Source: an uncultured Oscillospiraceae bacterium (lineage in GTDB: Bacteria > Bacillota > Clostridia > Oscillospirales > Oscillospiraceae). From it: DNA of 64,000 bases. The translations under genes were made by a program, and so were the position numbers. The DNA lies in contig CANQPU010000007.1 in assembly GCA_947625815.1 (NCBI GenBank), positions 1-64,000 on the forward strand, given 5' to 3'. The notes under the pieces were generated by a model, which saw only the letters and a program-made list of their open reading frames with translations, was not told the DNA's origin and ran no database searches. This document shows, in pieces, positions 26,231 through 35,023 of the stretch. Every line of letters starts with the position of its first letter. The first letter of the stretch is position 1.

Positions 26231-26767
26231 TCAATTTCCCCCCTTGATCGTGTTGAACGCGTTGAGCGCCGCCGTGACGCTCTGCCGCACGGCGGTACTG
26301 GAGCGGGTGGCCGTGGCGATGGTGTCCACCCCGTCGGCGGAGCCGCTGATGCCCATGTACTTGTCCAGGTAGCTGCTCTCCCCCGCCTTGGAGCCGATCC
26401 CCTTGGTCTGGGAGGAGACGTCGGCGGAGATGCCCACCACCTTGCCGTCGTTGTCGATGCCCACGGTGACCGTCACCTCGCCGCCGCCGTAGCCCACGTG
26501 GGAGGACGTGATCACGTAGCCCATCCCGTTCGTCTCGCGGTAGGCGCTGTCGATGTCCAGCGCCTGCGTGTCGCAGTCGATCTCCTCAAAATCCAGAGAG
26601 CCCGGAAGGACCTTCTGACGGGTGCGTATGGCCTCCAACCGCGCGTTCTCCGCGATGATCGGGGCCGTGACGGAGTTCGTGAACGCCAGGAGGAAGGATA
26701 CCACCAGGCAGATGCACACCAGCACCACAAAGGGCTTTATGTATTCGTTGAACGCTTCTCTGCTCAT
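26231..26767 (-). CDS. rnfG: Rnf complex FMN-binding subunit G
   Basis: 178 residues, one N-terminal membrane helix (FVVLVCICLVVSFLLAFTNSVTA) and an FMN-binding domain outside. DTIATATRSSTAV near residue 155 is the covalent flavinylation motif; FMN attaches by phosphoester to the Thr in TAT. The family needs the flavin transferase ApbE, whose gene is not in this window. Coupled to rnfD by an ATGA overlap. Confidence 0.95.
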   Translation of the reverse strand: MSREAFNEYIKPFVVLVCICLVVSFLLAFTNSVTAPIIAENARLEAIRTRQKVLPGSLDFEEIDCDTQALDIDSAYRETNGMGYVITSSHVGYGGGEVTVTVGIDNDGKVVGISADVSSQTKGIGSKAGESSYLDKYMGISGSADGVDTIATATRSSTAVRQSVTAALNAFNTIKGGN

Positions 26768-27696
26768 TTTGCCTCAACACCTCCAAAGGGCTTGGGGGCC
26801 GTGAGATCGTTGATATACGGCACCACAAGGTTCATGAGAAGGATGGAGAAGGTCACGGCCCCGGCAGAGCTGGCGAAGCACCGCATCAGCGCCGTCAGGA
26901 GCCCACAGCCCAGTCCGAAGATGAGCTTCCCCAGGTCCGTGGTGGGCGTGGTCACATAGTCCGTGGCCATGAAAATGGCGCCCAGCAGGAGCCCGCCGGA
27001 GAAGATCGCCAGCACCGGCTGGGGCGAGCCGAAGATCCACATGAAAAGGAGGCATGACCCCAAATACGCCAGGGGGATGATGGGCTTGATGACGCGCCGC
27101 GCGCACAGATACACGCCGCCCAGCAGGAGCGCCACGGCGCAGGTCTCGCCCAGGACGCCGCCGTGGACGCCCAGGAGGATCTGGGGAAGCTCGCTCCAGC
27201 CGATGGAGCCGGCCCTTATGAGCGCCAGGGGCGTGGCGGAGGAGAGGGCGTCCACCGTCCCGGCCGGGGCGGGAAAATTCGTCATGTCGGCGGTGAAGGA
27301 GAAGAACATCACCACCCGGCCCACGAGAGCGGGATTCATGAAGTTACAGCCGATGCCGCCGAAGAGCATCTTCACGCAGAGGATAGCCACCGCGTCGCCC
27401 ACCAGAAGCTCCCACACGGGCATGGTGGAGGGGACGTTGAAGGCCAGCAGCACTCCGGTGACCACGGCCGAGAGGTCGGACACCGTCACGGGCTGCTTCA
27501 GGAGCTTCTCCCAAACGTACTCGCACAGCACGCACATGGCCGCCGAGACGCCTGTGAGCAGCAGGCTCCTCCAGCCGAAGATGAACACCGAGGCGATGAG
27601 CGCCGGGCAGAGCGCGATGAGCACGTCCAGCATGATCTTCCGGGTGGTGCGGCCGCTTCTCAAATGGGGAGATACGCTGACGGTCAGTTCGTTCAT
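26764..27696 (-). CDS. rnfD: Rnf complex membrane subunit D
   Basis: 310 residues from the ATG at 27696 (GAAAGGAGG upstream); the longer open frame covers the tail of rnfC and is rejected. Multi-helix membrane protein that carries covalent FMN: the loop DALSSATPLALI holds the Thr flavinylation site. Soluble ends are short. RnfD is part of the ion-translocating path (sodium or proton). It starts in the last codons of rnfC. Confidence 0.96.
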   Translation of the reverse strand: MNELTVSVSPHLRSGRTTRKIMLDVLIALCPALIASVFIFGWRSLLLTGVSAAMCVLCEYVWEKLLKQPVTVSDLSAVVTGVLLAFNVPSTMPVWELLVGDAVAILCVKMLFGGIGCNFMNPALVGRVVMFFSFTADMTNFPAPAGTVDALSSATPLALIRAGSIGWSELPQILLGVHGGVLGETCAVALLLGGVYLCARRVIKPIIPLAYLGSCLLFMWIFGSPQPVLAIFSGGLLLGAIFMATDYVTTPTTDLGKLIFGLGCGLLTALMRCFASSAGAVTFSILLMNLVVPYINDLTAPKPFGGVEAK

Positions 27697-29066
27697 TTTG
27701 CCGCCGCCTCCTTTCCGGGCATTGAAGCCGCCTCTTTGGCTTTTCTGTCGGCCTCGGCCTTCCTGGCCGCGTTGTCGGCGGCGATGAGGCCCTTGGCCAG
27801 CTTGTTCGTCTGCACCAGCATCCGCTTGGCCGGACAGACGAAGGAACAGCACCCGCACTCCATGCACAGGTTGGCGTGGAGGGCCCGGAGCTTATCCACG
27901 TTCCGCTTATTGTACGCCGCCTCGATGGCCGCGGGCATGAGCCGCAGGGGGCAGGCGTCCACGCAGGAACCGCAGCGAATGCAGGCCGTGGGCTCGGGCA
28001 GGACGGCGTCCTTCTCATCGAGGGCCAGAATGGCGTTGGTGTTCTTCATCACGGGGAAATCCGTGTTCGGCACCGCGATGCCCATCATGGGCCCGCCGTA
28101 GAGGACCTTTTTGGGCTCGGACTTGAACCCGCCGCAGAAGTCAAAGAGCGACTGCATGGAGGCGCCGATGGGGGCGATGACGTTCCTGGGCTCCCTGACG
28201 GCCGAGCCGTCCACGGTGACTACCTTTTCCACAAGAGGCATCCCCGTTTTTATGTACTTGGCGACGGCGGCCAGAGTGGTGCAGTTGATGACCACGGCCC
28301 CGGCGTCGATGGGCAGCTTCCCCTCCGGGACGACGCGGCCCGTGGTGTTGTAGATGAGGACCTTCTCGCCGCCCTGGGGGTACATGGGCGGCAGGGCCTT
28401 GACCTCCACGCCCGTCATGCCGCTTGCCATGGCCTCCATGGCCTTGACGCACCGGGGCTTGTTGGCCTCGATGCCGATGACCACGCGCCTGACCTCCAGG
28501 TACTTCTGCAAAAGGGCGATGCCGTCCGCGATCCAATCCACGTCGTCCAGCATGGTGCGGGTATCGCTGGTCACATAGGGCTCGCACTCCGCGCCGTTGA
28601 TGATGACGGCCTCGATCTGCGAAAGGTCCTTCACGGAGAGCTTCACCGCCGTGGGGAACCCGGCGCCGCCCAGACCCACGACCCCGCTGTCCCGGACGGC
28701 GTCAAGAAATGTCTTGAGATCCGTGACCTCCGGGGGCCGGATCCCCTCGAATACGGCCTGCTCCCCGTCGGACTCGATGGTGACGGCCTTCATGAAGCGG
28801 CCCGTGGACATGAGCATATCGTCTATTCTTTTGACCTTTCCGGAGACGCTGGCGTACACCGGCGAGGAGACGAAGCCGCCCGGCGAGGCGATGAGCTGGC
28901 CCACCTTCACGCTGTCCCCCACCTTCACCACCGGCACGGCGGGCGCGCCGATGTGCATGGACATGGGGATGGTGACCGTGGCGGGCGTCGGCATCCTCTC
29001 CGGGACCGCGTCCGCCGTATTCTTCCGGTGCGGCACACGGACTCCGTGCAGTTTTGGTAAATACAC
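27693..29066 (-). CDS. rnfC: Rnf complex subunit C, NADH:ferredoxin oxidoreductase side
   Basis: 457 residues from the GTG at 29066, which has GGGAGGAAGG at the right distance; the longest open frame has no ribosome site. RnfC is peripheral and holds FMN and NADH sites (GLGGAGFPTAVKL) plus two 4Fe-4S clusters (CIRCGSCVDACPLRLMP; CMECGCCSFVCPAKR). The C-terminal 40 residues are Lys/Ala-rich (KLAKGLIAADNAARKAEADRK), a usual tail. It is the first gene of the operon and follows a sigma-A promoter (29124-29152). The genes C, D, G, E, A, B are all complete. Confidence 0.96.
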   Translation of the reverse strand: MYLPKLHGVRVPHRKNTADAVPERMPTPATVTIPMSMHIGAPAVPVVKVGDSVKVGQLIASPGGFVSSPVYASVSGKVKRIDDMLMSTGRFMKAVTIESDGEQAVFEGIRPPEVTDLKTFLDAVRDSGVVGLGGAGFPTAVKLSVKDLSQIEAVIINGAECEPYVTSDTRTMLDDVDWIADGIALLQKYLEVRRVVIGIEANKPRCVKAMEAMASGMTGVEVKALPPMYPQGGEKVLIYNTTGRVVPEGKLPIDAGAVVINCTTLAAVAKYIKTGMPLVEKVVTVDGSAVREPRNVIAPIGASMQSLFDFCGGFKSEPKKVLYGGPMMGIAVPNTDFPVMKNTNAILALDEKDAVLPEPTACIRCGSCVDACPLRLMPAAIEAAYNKRNVDKLRALHANLCMECGCCSFVCPAKRMLVQTNKLAKGLIAADNAARKAEADRKAKEAASMPGKEAAAK

Positions 29067-29123
29067 GTTCCTTCCTCCCAACTACCTGAATTGTTGCGCG
29101 GGCATTCCTGTCGATACTATATG

Positions 29124-29152
29124 AGTATACCATCCCCCGCCCGTCCGCGCAA
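29124..29152 (-). promoter_or_regulatory. Promoter of the rnf operon
   Basis: Minus strand TTGCGC (29147-29152), 17-bp spacer, TATACT (29124-29129); start codon of rnfC 58 bp downstream. Confidence 0.6.
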
Positions 29153-29212
29153 TGAATAATCAGGACATTTTTATGTTTTTTTCGTCTATTTGACCTTCCG
29201 GGGGCGCCAGGA

Positions 29213-29241
29213 TTGACAAAAATTTATCACTTTGGATAAAT
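29213..29241 (+). promoter_or_regulatory. Promoter of the P-loop protein gene
   Basis: TTGACA (29213-29218), 17-bp spacer, ATAAAT (29236-29241). Confidence 0.5.
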
Positions 29242-29346
29242 CCGGCCCCTTCGCCCCCGGGATCCGGCCGGGTCCCCGTCCCCACTGGCGTTTTCCCGCC
29301 CCGTCGCATATTCTGGGATGAGAATTTCTTGGAAAGGACCTGAAAA

Positions 29347-30396
29347 ATGGAAACCAAGCTTCCCACCCGCTTTTTTCTGGGAGCCAACTCTCCCGGCGGC
29401 TTTCAGTCGCTCTACTCCGAATTCACCGACCCCGACTCCGAGACGCTGTACATACTCAAGGGCGGCCCCGGCTGCGGCAAATCCACCCTGATGCGGTCCG
29501 TCGGCCGCGCCGCCGAGGAGGCCGGCCTCTCCGTGGAGTACATCCACTGCTCCGGCGACCCCATGAGCCTGGACGGCGTGCGCGTGCCCGAGCGGGGCCT
29601 GGCCTGGGTGGACGGCACCTCCCCCCACGTCATCGAGCCGGTCTACGCCGGCTCTCAGGCGATTTATGTAAACCTCGGTGCCTTCTATGACCTGTCCGCC
29701 CTGGCCGCCCAGCGGGAGGACATCGGGCGCCTCACCCGCGGCTACAAGGAGCAGTACGCCCGGGCCTTCCGGATGCTCAGCGGCGCGGCGGCCCTTTCGG
29801 CCGCCCCGGAGCTGCCGGAGGAGGCGCTGCTGGCCGCGGCCCGGCGGGCCCGCTCCATCGTCCGCCAGGAGCTTCGGGGCGCCCCGGCCGCGGGCGGGCG
29901 GTCCGTCAGGCGCTTCCTCTCCGCCTTCACCTGCCTCGGCCCCATGACCCTCTGGGACACCGTGCCGGCCGCGGCCCGGCGGATCTGGGCGCTGGACAAC
30001 GACCTGGGTCTGGGGAATCTGGTGGTGGAGGCCGTGGCTCAGGAGTGCCAGGCCCGCTCGGTCCCCGTGATCCGCTGTCAGTCCCCCCTGTTCCCCCGCC
30101 TCACCGAGCATCTGCTCGTCCCCTCCCTGGGCTTTGCCCTGGTGACGGTCACCTCCCGCTCCCCCTGTCCCTTCGACGTCTACCGCCACCTGCGGCTGGA
30201 CGCCGTCCCGGACCGGTCCCTGAGGGCCGCCGCCCGTCGGGCCCAGCGCCTCCGGGCCCCCCTGATGGACGAGGCCCTGCAGGCCCTGAAGGCGGCCAAG
30301 TCCCTGCATGACGAGCTGGAGGCCCTCTACATCCCCAACGTGGATTTTGCAGGTCTCGACCGGCTGGCCGAAAGGCACATCGCGCTCCTGGGCTGA
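29347..30396 (+). CDS. P-loop NTPase of unknown function (PRK06851-like)
   Basis: 349 residues, ATG preceded by GGAAAGGACC. Walker A GGPGCGKST at residues 39-47 follows a family motif FLGANSPGGFQSLYSEF, typical of a Clostridial ATPase family often listed only as a hypothetical nucleotide kinase-like protein. Family members usually show two related nucleotide-binding halves; here only the first P-loop is obvious, while the second half has helical Arg/Ala-rich segments. No transmembrane helix. The gene is monocistronic with its own promoter, and is conserved beside the rnf operon only by proximity. Reaction and partner unknown. Confidence 0.75.
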   Translation: METKLPTRFFLGANSPGGFQSLYSEFTDPDSETLYILKGGPGCGKSTLMRSVGRAAEEAGLSVEYIHCSGDPMSLDGVRVPERGLAWVDGTSPHVIEPVYAGSQAIYVNLGAFYDLSALAAQREDIGRLTRGYKEQYARAFRMLSGAAALSAAPELPEEALLAAARRARSIVRQELRGAPAAGGRSVRRFLSAFTCLGPMTLWDTVPAAARRIWALDNDLGLGNLVVEAVAQECQARSVPVIRCQSPLFPRLTEHLLVPSLGFALVTVTSRSPCPFDVYRHLRLDAVPDRSLRAAARRAQRLRAPLMDEALQALKAAKSLHDELEALYIPNVDFAGLDRLAERHIALLG

Positions 30397-30399
30397 CCG

Positions 30400-30705
30400 T
30401 TTACATTTTCCTCCCGGGATGGTATAATATCTGCGAATGCAGATATTATATTTGATTTCATGCCGTCCCGCTCCCGCCCTGCGGGCGGAACCGCGGGACA
30501 TGGCGATTATACCACAAAATCTCTGATTTTATGGTATAATATTTGCGGAAGGTGCGCAAAGCGCACCTGCCTTCCCTTGGCAGGCGCACTTTTGAGCCAC
30601 AAAAGTGCCGGCGCAAATGTTACACCATAGCAAACCGACTTTGCCGGTTTAGCGCCGCTTTAGCGGCGCGCAAGCCGTTGCACGGCTTGCGGCTATGGTA
30701 TAATC
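30400..30705 (+). repeat. Intergenic block of promoter-like and hairpin repeats before patB
   Basis: No gene. TTTACA-17-TATAAT starts at 30400 (-10 at 30423). GGTATAAT recurs at about 30533 and 30695 on the plus strand and at about 30503 on the minus strand. TATGGTATAATATTTGCG (30530) has an imperfect inverted partner at 30613-30630. Between them lie perfect small stems such as GGTGCGC/GCGCACC, GGCGCACTTTT/AAAAGTGC, GCGCCGC/GCGGCGC and GCAAGCCG/CGGCTTGC. The last TATAAT is probably the patB promoter. Confidence 0.6.
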
Positions 30706-30734
30706 GCCCCATCAAACGCAAGAGAGGTGCGGCC

Positions 30735-31898
30735 ATGTACGACTTTGACACTCCCGCCCCCCGGGCCGGCTCCGGGGCCATCAAGTGGGACCTGCGGGCC
30801 AGCGTCTTCGGCAACGGGGACGCCCTGCCCTTCTGGGTGGCGGACTCCGACTATATGTCCCCGCCGGAGGTGACGGAGGCCCTGCGGGACGCCGCCGCCC
30901 GGTGCGTCTTCGGCTATACCGCCCCCACGGAGGGGTACAAGAGGGCCGTGGCCGGCTGGATCGGCTCCCGCCACGGCTGGGATGTCTCCCCCGAGCAGAT
31001 CGTCCCCTCCACGGGCATCGTCTCGGAGCTTGCCGCCATCGTCCGGTGCTTCACCGCCCCCGGCGACAAGGTGCTGATCCAGACCCCGGTCTACGACCCC
31101 TTTGCCGACGTGGTCAAGGCCGCCGGGAGGACGCTGGTGGAAAACCCCCTCCTGTGCGACGGCTCCCTCCGTTACACCATGGACTTTGACGACCTGGAGC
31201 GGGACCTCCGGTCCGGGGTGCGGATGATGATCCTCTGCTCGCCCCACAACCCGGTGGGGCGGGTGTGGACGCAGGCGGAGGTCCGCCGCGTGGCGGAGCT
31301 CTGCGCGGCATGGGGCACCATCCTCGTCTCCGACGAGATCCACTGGGACATCCTGATGCCCGGTCATCCCCACTTCACCGCCGGCCTTGCCGGCACGCCG
31401 GAGAACGTCATCGTCCTCACCGCCCCCAGCAAGACCTTCAACCTGGCGGGGCTCCGTTGCTCCAACGACATCATCCCCGATCCCGCCCTGCGCCGCAGAC
31501 TGACCGAGTGGAAGCAGGCGCGCCGTCTGGAGTCCCCCAACAGCCTGGGGCTCATCGCCTGTGAGGCGGCCTACACCCACGGGGCCGGGTGGTGCGACGC
31601 GCAGAACGCCTATCTTGCCGGGAACGCGGCGCTCGTCCGGGAGCGGCTGGCCGCCGGCCTGCCGGCGGCGCGGACGGCGCCGCTGGAGGGCACCTACCTT
31701 ATGTGGCTGGACGCCTCCTTCACGGGCCTGGGCTCCCTGGAGCTGTGCCGGCGCCTCAACGCCGCCGGCGCCATCCTCAACGACGGGAAGCGCTACGGCG
31801 CGGAGGGCTTTCTGCGCCTCAACATCGCCTGCCCCCGGGCCCAGCTGGACCGGGGGCTGTCGGCCGTCGTCGGCTGTCTGAGGGGGGCCGCGGAATGA
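30735..31898 (+). CDS. PatB/MalY-type PLP lyase (cystathionine beta-lyase-like aminotransferase)
   Basis: 387 residues from the ATG at 30735 (AAGAGAGGTG upstream); the longer open frame crosses the promoter block. N-terminal FDTPAPRAGSGAIKWD and FWVADSDYMSPPEV are MalY/PatB signatures. PLP-binding parts: FTAPGDKVLIQTPVYDPF, CSPHNPVGRVWT, ILVSDEIHWDIL (Asp to pyridine N), and the Schiff-base Lys in TAPSKTFNLAGL. Members cleave C-S bonds of cystathionine or cysteine conjugates. The MFS gene overlaps its stop (ATGA), suggesting the lyase product or substrate is exported or imported by it. Confidence 0.92.
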   Translation: MYDFDTPAPRAGSGAIKWDLRASVFGNGDALPFWVADSDYMSPPEVTEALRDAAARCVFGYTAPTEGYKRAVAGWIGSRHGWDVSPEQIVPSTGIVSELAAIVRCFTAPGDKVLIQTPVYDPFADVVKAAGRTLVENPLLCDGSLRYTMDFDDLERDLRSGVRMMILCSPHNPVGRVWTQAEVRRVAELCAAWGTILVSDEIHWDILMPGHPHFTAGLAGTPENVIVLTAPSKTFNLAGLRCSNDIIPDPALRRRLTEWKQARRLESPNSLGLIACEAAYTHGAGWCDAQNAYLAGNAALVRERLAAGLPAARTAPLEGTYLMWLDASFTGLGSLELCRRLNAAGAILNDGKRYGAEGFLRLNIACPRAQLDRGLSAVVGCLRGAAE

Positions 31899-33079
31899 CC
31901 CATCTGCTCCTGGCGGTCATCTATCTGGCCTTCGTCTCCCTGGGGCTCCCCGACGCCCTTCTGGGCGCGGCGTGGCCCGGCATGTACGGCCAGTTCGGCG
32001 TCCCCGTCTCCCGCGCGGGGCTGGTGTCCACCCTCATCTCCGTGGGCACCGTCGTCTCCAGCCTGAACTCCCACCGGATGACCCGGCTCCTCGGCCCCGG
32101 GAGGGTCACGGCCTTCAGCACCGCCCTGACCGCCGCGGCGCTCTTCGGCTTCTCCTTCTGCCGGAGCTTCCCTGCGCTGTGCCTCATGGCCGTCCCCTAC
32201 GGCCTGGGCGCCGGCGGCGTGGACGCGGCCATCAACAACTACGTGGCCGTCCACTACCCCAGCCGCCACATGAGCTGGCTCCACTGCATGTGGGGCATCG
32301 GCGCGGCGGCGGGCCCCGCCATCATGGGCGCGGTCCTGACGCGCTTCACCTGGCCCGCGGGCTACCGGGTGGTGGGCGCGCTCCAGCTCGTCCTCACCGC
32401 CCTTCTGTTCCTCTCCCTCCCCCTCTGGGCCAGGGCCGGCGGGGATCCGGCCGGGCAGGACAAAAGGCCCGCCGGCGGGTCCGCCTCCCTTTGGCAGACC
32501 CTGCGCATCCCCGGCGTCGGGGCCGTTGTGATCACCTTCTTCTGCTACTGCGCCCTTGAGAGCACGGCGGGGCTGTGGGCCTCCAGCTTTCTGGTGCTGG
32601 CCCGCGGCGTGGACGAGACCACCGCCGCCTCCTGGGCCGGTCTATTCTACATCGGCATGACCGCCGGCCGGTTCATCAACGGCTTTCTCACCGTGAAGCT
32701 GTCCGACCGCTCCCTGATCCGCCTGGGCGCCGCCGTGGCGGCCCTGGGCGCGGCGCTCCTGCTCTTCTCCCCGGGCGGGCTCGTCGCCGCCGGGCTCGTC
32801 ACCGTGGGGCTGGGCTGCGCGCCGGTCTACCCCTGCATGATCCACTCCACCCCGGTCCTCTTCGGGGCGGAGCGCTCCCAGTCCGTCATCGGCGTCCAGA
32901 TGGCCGCCGCCTACCTGGGCACCGCCCTTGTCCCCCCCTTCTTCGGGCTCCTCACGCGCCTTGTCTCCCCCGGCCTCTACCCCCTCTTTCTCCTGCTTCT
33001 CGTCGCCCTCATGGTCCTGGCCCACACCCGGCTCCCCGCGGAGCCCCGGGGACAGGCCGCCGGATCCCCTCCGGTCTGA
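31895..33079 (+). CDS. MFS transporter
   Basis: 394 residues with about 12 membrane helices, two six-helix halves joined by a Gly/Pro-rich linker (AGGDPAGQDKRPAGG). The loop-2-type segment appears as SLNSHRMTRLLGPGRV and repeats as NGFLTVKLSDRSLIRLG. It resembles small sugar/drug-type MFS proteins with the YGLGAGGVDAAINNYVA motif. Start overlaps patB; the pair is one unit. Substrate unknown, possibly a thiol compound or amino-acid derivative given its partner. Confidence 0.85.
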   Translation: MTHLLLAVIYLAFVSLGLPDALLGAAWPGMYGQFGVPVSRAGLVSTLISVGTVVSSLNSHRMTRLLGPGRVTAFSTALTAAALFGFSFCRSFPALCLMAVPYGLGAGGVDAAINNYVAVHYPSRHMSWLHCMWGIGAAAGPAIMGAVLTRFTWPAGYRVVGALQLVLTALLFLSLPLWARAGGDPAGQDKRPAGGSASLWQTLRIPGVGAVVITFFCYCALESTAGLWASSFLVLARGVDETTAASWAGLFYIGMTAGRFINGFLTVKLSDRSLIRLGAAVAALGAALLLFSPGGLVAAGLVTVGLGCAPVYPCMIHSTPVLFGAERSQSVIGVQMAAAYLGTALVPPFFGLLTRLVSPGLYPLFLLLLVALMVLAHTRLPAEPRGQAAGSPPV

Positions 33080-33137
33080 GGAGGCCGCGGCGGCGTTTTT
33101 CCGCCGCCTACCGCGTGACCCTTCATCCTCCTTTCCC

Positions 33138-33195
33138 TTTTCAACGCTTTCATTGCTTTCAAGCCTTCACGGCTTTCATAACTTTGAAGTTTTCA
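33138..33195 (+). repeat. Imperfect 9-bp direct repeats upstream of a response regulator
   Basis: CTTTCA-like units at 33147, 33156, 33164, 33173, 33182 and 33190 (spacing mostly 9). Bases 33080-33235 otherwise contain no clear sigma-A promoter. The array may be a binding site or just a simple repeat. Confidence 0.4.
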
Positions 33196-33235
33196 AGACT
33201 ATCCATACTATCAAACCTTCAGGGAGGCGTATGCC

Positions 33236-33904
33236 ATGACGAGGATCCTGCTGGTCGAGGACGACCGGAGCATCATCACCAATCTCACGGACTTTCTGCG
33301 GGGCGAGGGCTTCGAGCTGGAGGCGGTGACAGGCCAGCGCGACGCGCTGGAGCGGCTCCCCGGCGGCTTTGACCTGGTACTGCTGGACGTGTCGCTCTCC
33401 GACGGGAACGGCTTTGCCGTCTGCTCCGCCGTGAAGCGGGAATACGGCCTGCCCGTCATCTTCCTCACCGCCTCGGGGGACGAGTTCTCCGTAGTGACCG
33501 GCCTGGAGCTGGGCGCCGACGACTACATCGCCAAGCCCTTCCGGCCCCGGGAGCTGGTGAGCCGTATCCGCTCCGTCCTGCGCCGGACCGGGCGGATCGG
33601 CAGCGTCATCGAGCTGGGGGGCCTGCGGGTGGACACGGAAAAGGCGCAGATCACCAAAAACGGCCGGGAGATCTTCCTCTCCGCCCTGGAATACCGGCTC
33701 CTGCTGGTCTTTCTCAACAACCGCGGGCTCGTCCTGACCCGCCAGAAGCTTCTGGAGGAGATCTGGGACGCGGCCGGGGATTTTGTGAACGACAACACGC
33801 TGACGGTTTACATAAAACGTCTCCGGGATAAAATAGAGGATGACCCGGCCAATCCCACCATCATCCGGACGGTCCGTGGCCTGGGCTATAAGGTGGGCGT
33901 ATGA
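33236..33904 (+). CDS. OmpR/PhoB-family response regulator
   Basis: 222 residues, ATG after GGAGGCG. Receiver domain residues 1-115 with the acidic pair EDD near the start and phospho-Asp in LVLLDVSLSDG (about residue 49), conserved Lys in YIAKPF. C-terminal winged helix (about 125-222, ISALEYRLLLVFLNNRGLVLTRQKLLEEIW, GYKVGV). It is coupled to the sensor kinase gene (4-bp overlap). Likely binds the GTCAC array before the ABC transporter genes. Confidence 0.95.
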   Translation: MTRILLVEDDRSIITNLTDFLRGEGFELEAVTGQRDALERLPGGFDLVLLDVSLSDGNGFAVCSAVKREYGLPVIFLTASGDEFSVVTGLELGADDYIAKPFRPRELVSRIRSVLRRTGRIGSVIELGGLRVDTEKAQITKNGREIFLSALEYRLLLVFLNNRGLVLTRQKLLEEIWDAAGDFVNDNTLTVYIKRLRDKIEDDPANPTIIRTVRGLGYKVGV

Positions 33905-34908
33905 GGCGGGTCTTGCGGGATCCCGTGGTGAAGCGGGAGCTTTTGGCGTATCTGCTGGCGGGGGCCGTCTGCGCCGGGATCGGGTTTTCCGTCTCCGCGC
34001 GGGCGGGGGCCGTGGCCCTCCTGCTGACGGCCGCGGTGTGCGCCGTCTGCCTTTTCTGCGCGGGGCGGCGGGGCAGGCGTCTGGCGGAGCTGGCCGACGA
34101 GCTGGACCGGATCCTCCACGGCGGGGAGAGCTTCGATCTGGACCGCTTCTCCGAGGGGGATCTGTCCATCCTCCAGTCGGAGCTGGGCAAGCTCCTGGTG
34201 GCCCTGCGGGAGCAGTCGGAGGCCCTTCAGCGGGACAAGCTCATGCTGGCCGACTCCCTGGCGGACATCTCCCACCAGCTGAAAACGCCCCTCACCAGCA
34301 TGAATCTGGCGGCCGCCCTGCTCTCCGACCCCGGTCTGACGCCGGAGCGGCGGCAGGAGCTGGCGCGGGACCTCTCCCGGCAGCTCTCCCGCACCGAGTG
34401 GCTCGTCTCGGCGCTTTTGAAGCTCTCGCGGCTGGACGCCGGGACCGTGGAGCTGGCAAAGACGGACTTCACCGCGCGGGACCTGGTCTCCGCCGCGCTC
34501 TCCCCCCTGCTGATCCCGCTGGAGGTGCGGGAGGTGCGGCTCATGGCCGATCAGGTGGGGGCGGAGCGGATCGTCGGGGATCTGCCCTGGTTTGCGGAGG
34601 CGCTGGGGAACATCCTGAAAAACTGCATGGAGCACACCCCCGCCGGCGGGACCCTCACCGTCCGCGCGGAGGAGACGGCCATTTTCACCGAGCTCACCGT
34701 TCGGGACACGGGCGGGGGCATCCCCGAGGAGGACCTGCCCCATATCTTCGAGCGGTTCTACCGGGGCAGAAACGCCTCCCCGGACTCGGCCGGCATCGGC
34801 CTGGCGCTGGCCCGCACCATCCTCCAGCGCGGCGGCGGGACCGTCACGGCCCGGAACGTCCCCGGCGGGGCCATGTTCGTGATCCGGTTCTACCGGTCCA
34901 CGGTTTGA
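33901..34908 (+). CDS. Sensor histidine kinase, intramembrane-sensing type
   Basis: 335 residues. Two membrane helices (about 15-32 and 36-53) with a very short outer loop, so no extracellular sensor domain. HAMP-like linker, then DISHQLKTPL with phospho-His125, and the ATP-binding N, G1, F and G2 boxes (NILKNCMEHT; DTGGGIPEED; IFERFYRG; SAGIGLALART). This is the BceS-like architecture, in which the kinase senses the state of an ABC transporter. The transporter genes follow 115 bp downstream, supporting that model. Confidence 0.93.
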   Translation: MRRVLRDPVVKRELLAYLLAGAVCAGIGFSVSARAGAVALLLTAAVCAVCLFCAGRRGRRLAELADELDRILHGGESFDLDRFSEGDLSILQSELGKLLVALREQSEALQRDKLMLADSLADISHQLKTPLTSMNLAAALLSDPGLTPERRQELARDLSRQLSRTEWLVSALLKLSRLDAGTVELAKTDFTARDLVSAALSPLLIPLEVREVRLMADQVGAERIVGDLPWFAEALGNILKNCMEHTPAGGTLTVRAEETAIFTELTVRDTGGGIPEEDLPHIFERFYRGRNASPDSAGIGLALARTILQRGGGTVTARNVPGGAMFVIRFYRSTV

Positions 34909-34937
34909 TCACCGGGCCCCCGGGCAGGGCGGGGATT

Positions 34938-34991
34938 GTGACGAAACCGTCACGGTCCGGTCACCGCCCCGTCACCCCGGCTTTGTATAAT
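34938..34991 (+). promoter_or_regulatory. Promoter with four 11-bp-phased GTCAC-type boxes
   Basis: GTGAC at 34938 and GTCAC at 34949, 34960 and 34971, all exactly 11 bp apart, followed by TATAAT (34986-34991) with no recognisable -35. This arrangement fits binding of an OmpR-family regulator to the same DNA face. RBS AAAGGAGG and the ABC gene follow. Confidence 0.7.
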
Positions 34992-35023
34992 GGGCCCATA
35001 CAAAGCCAAAAGGAGGTTCATTC

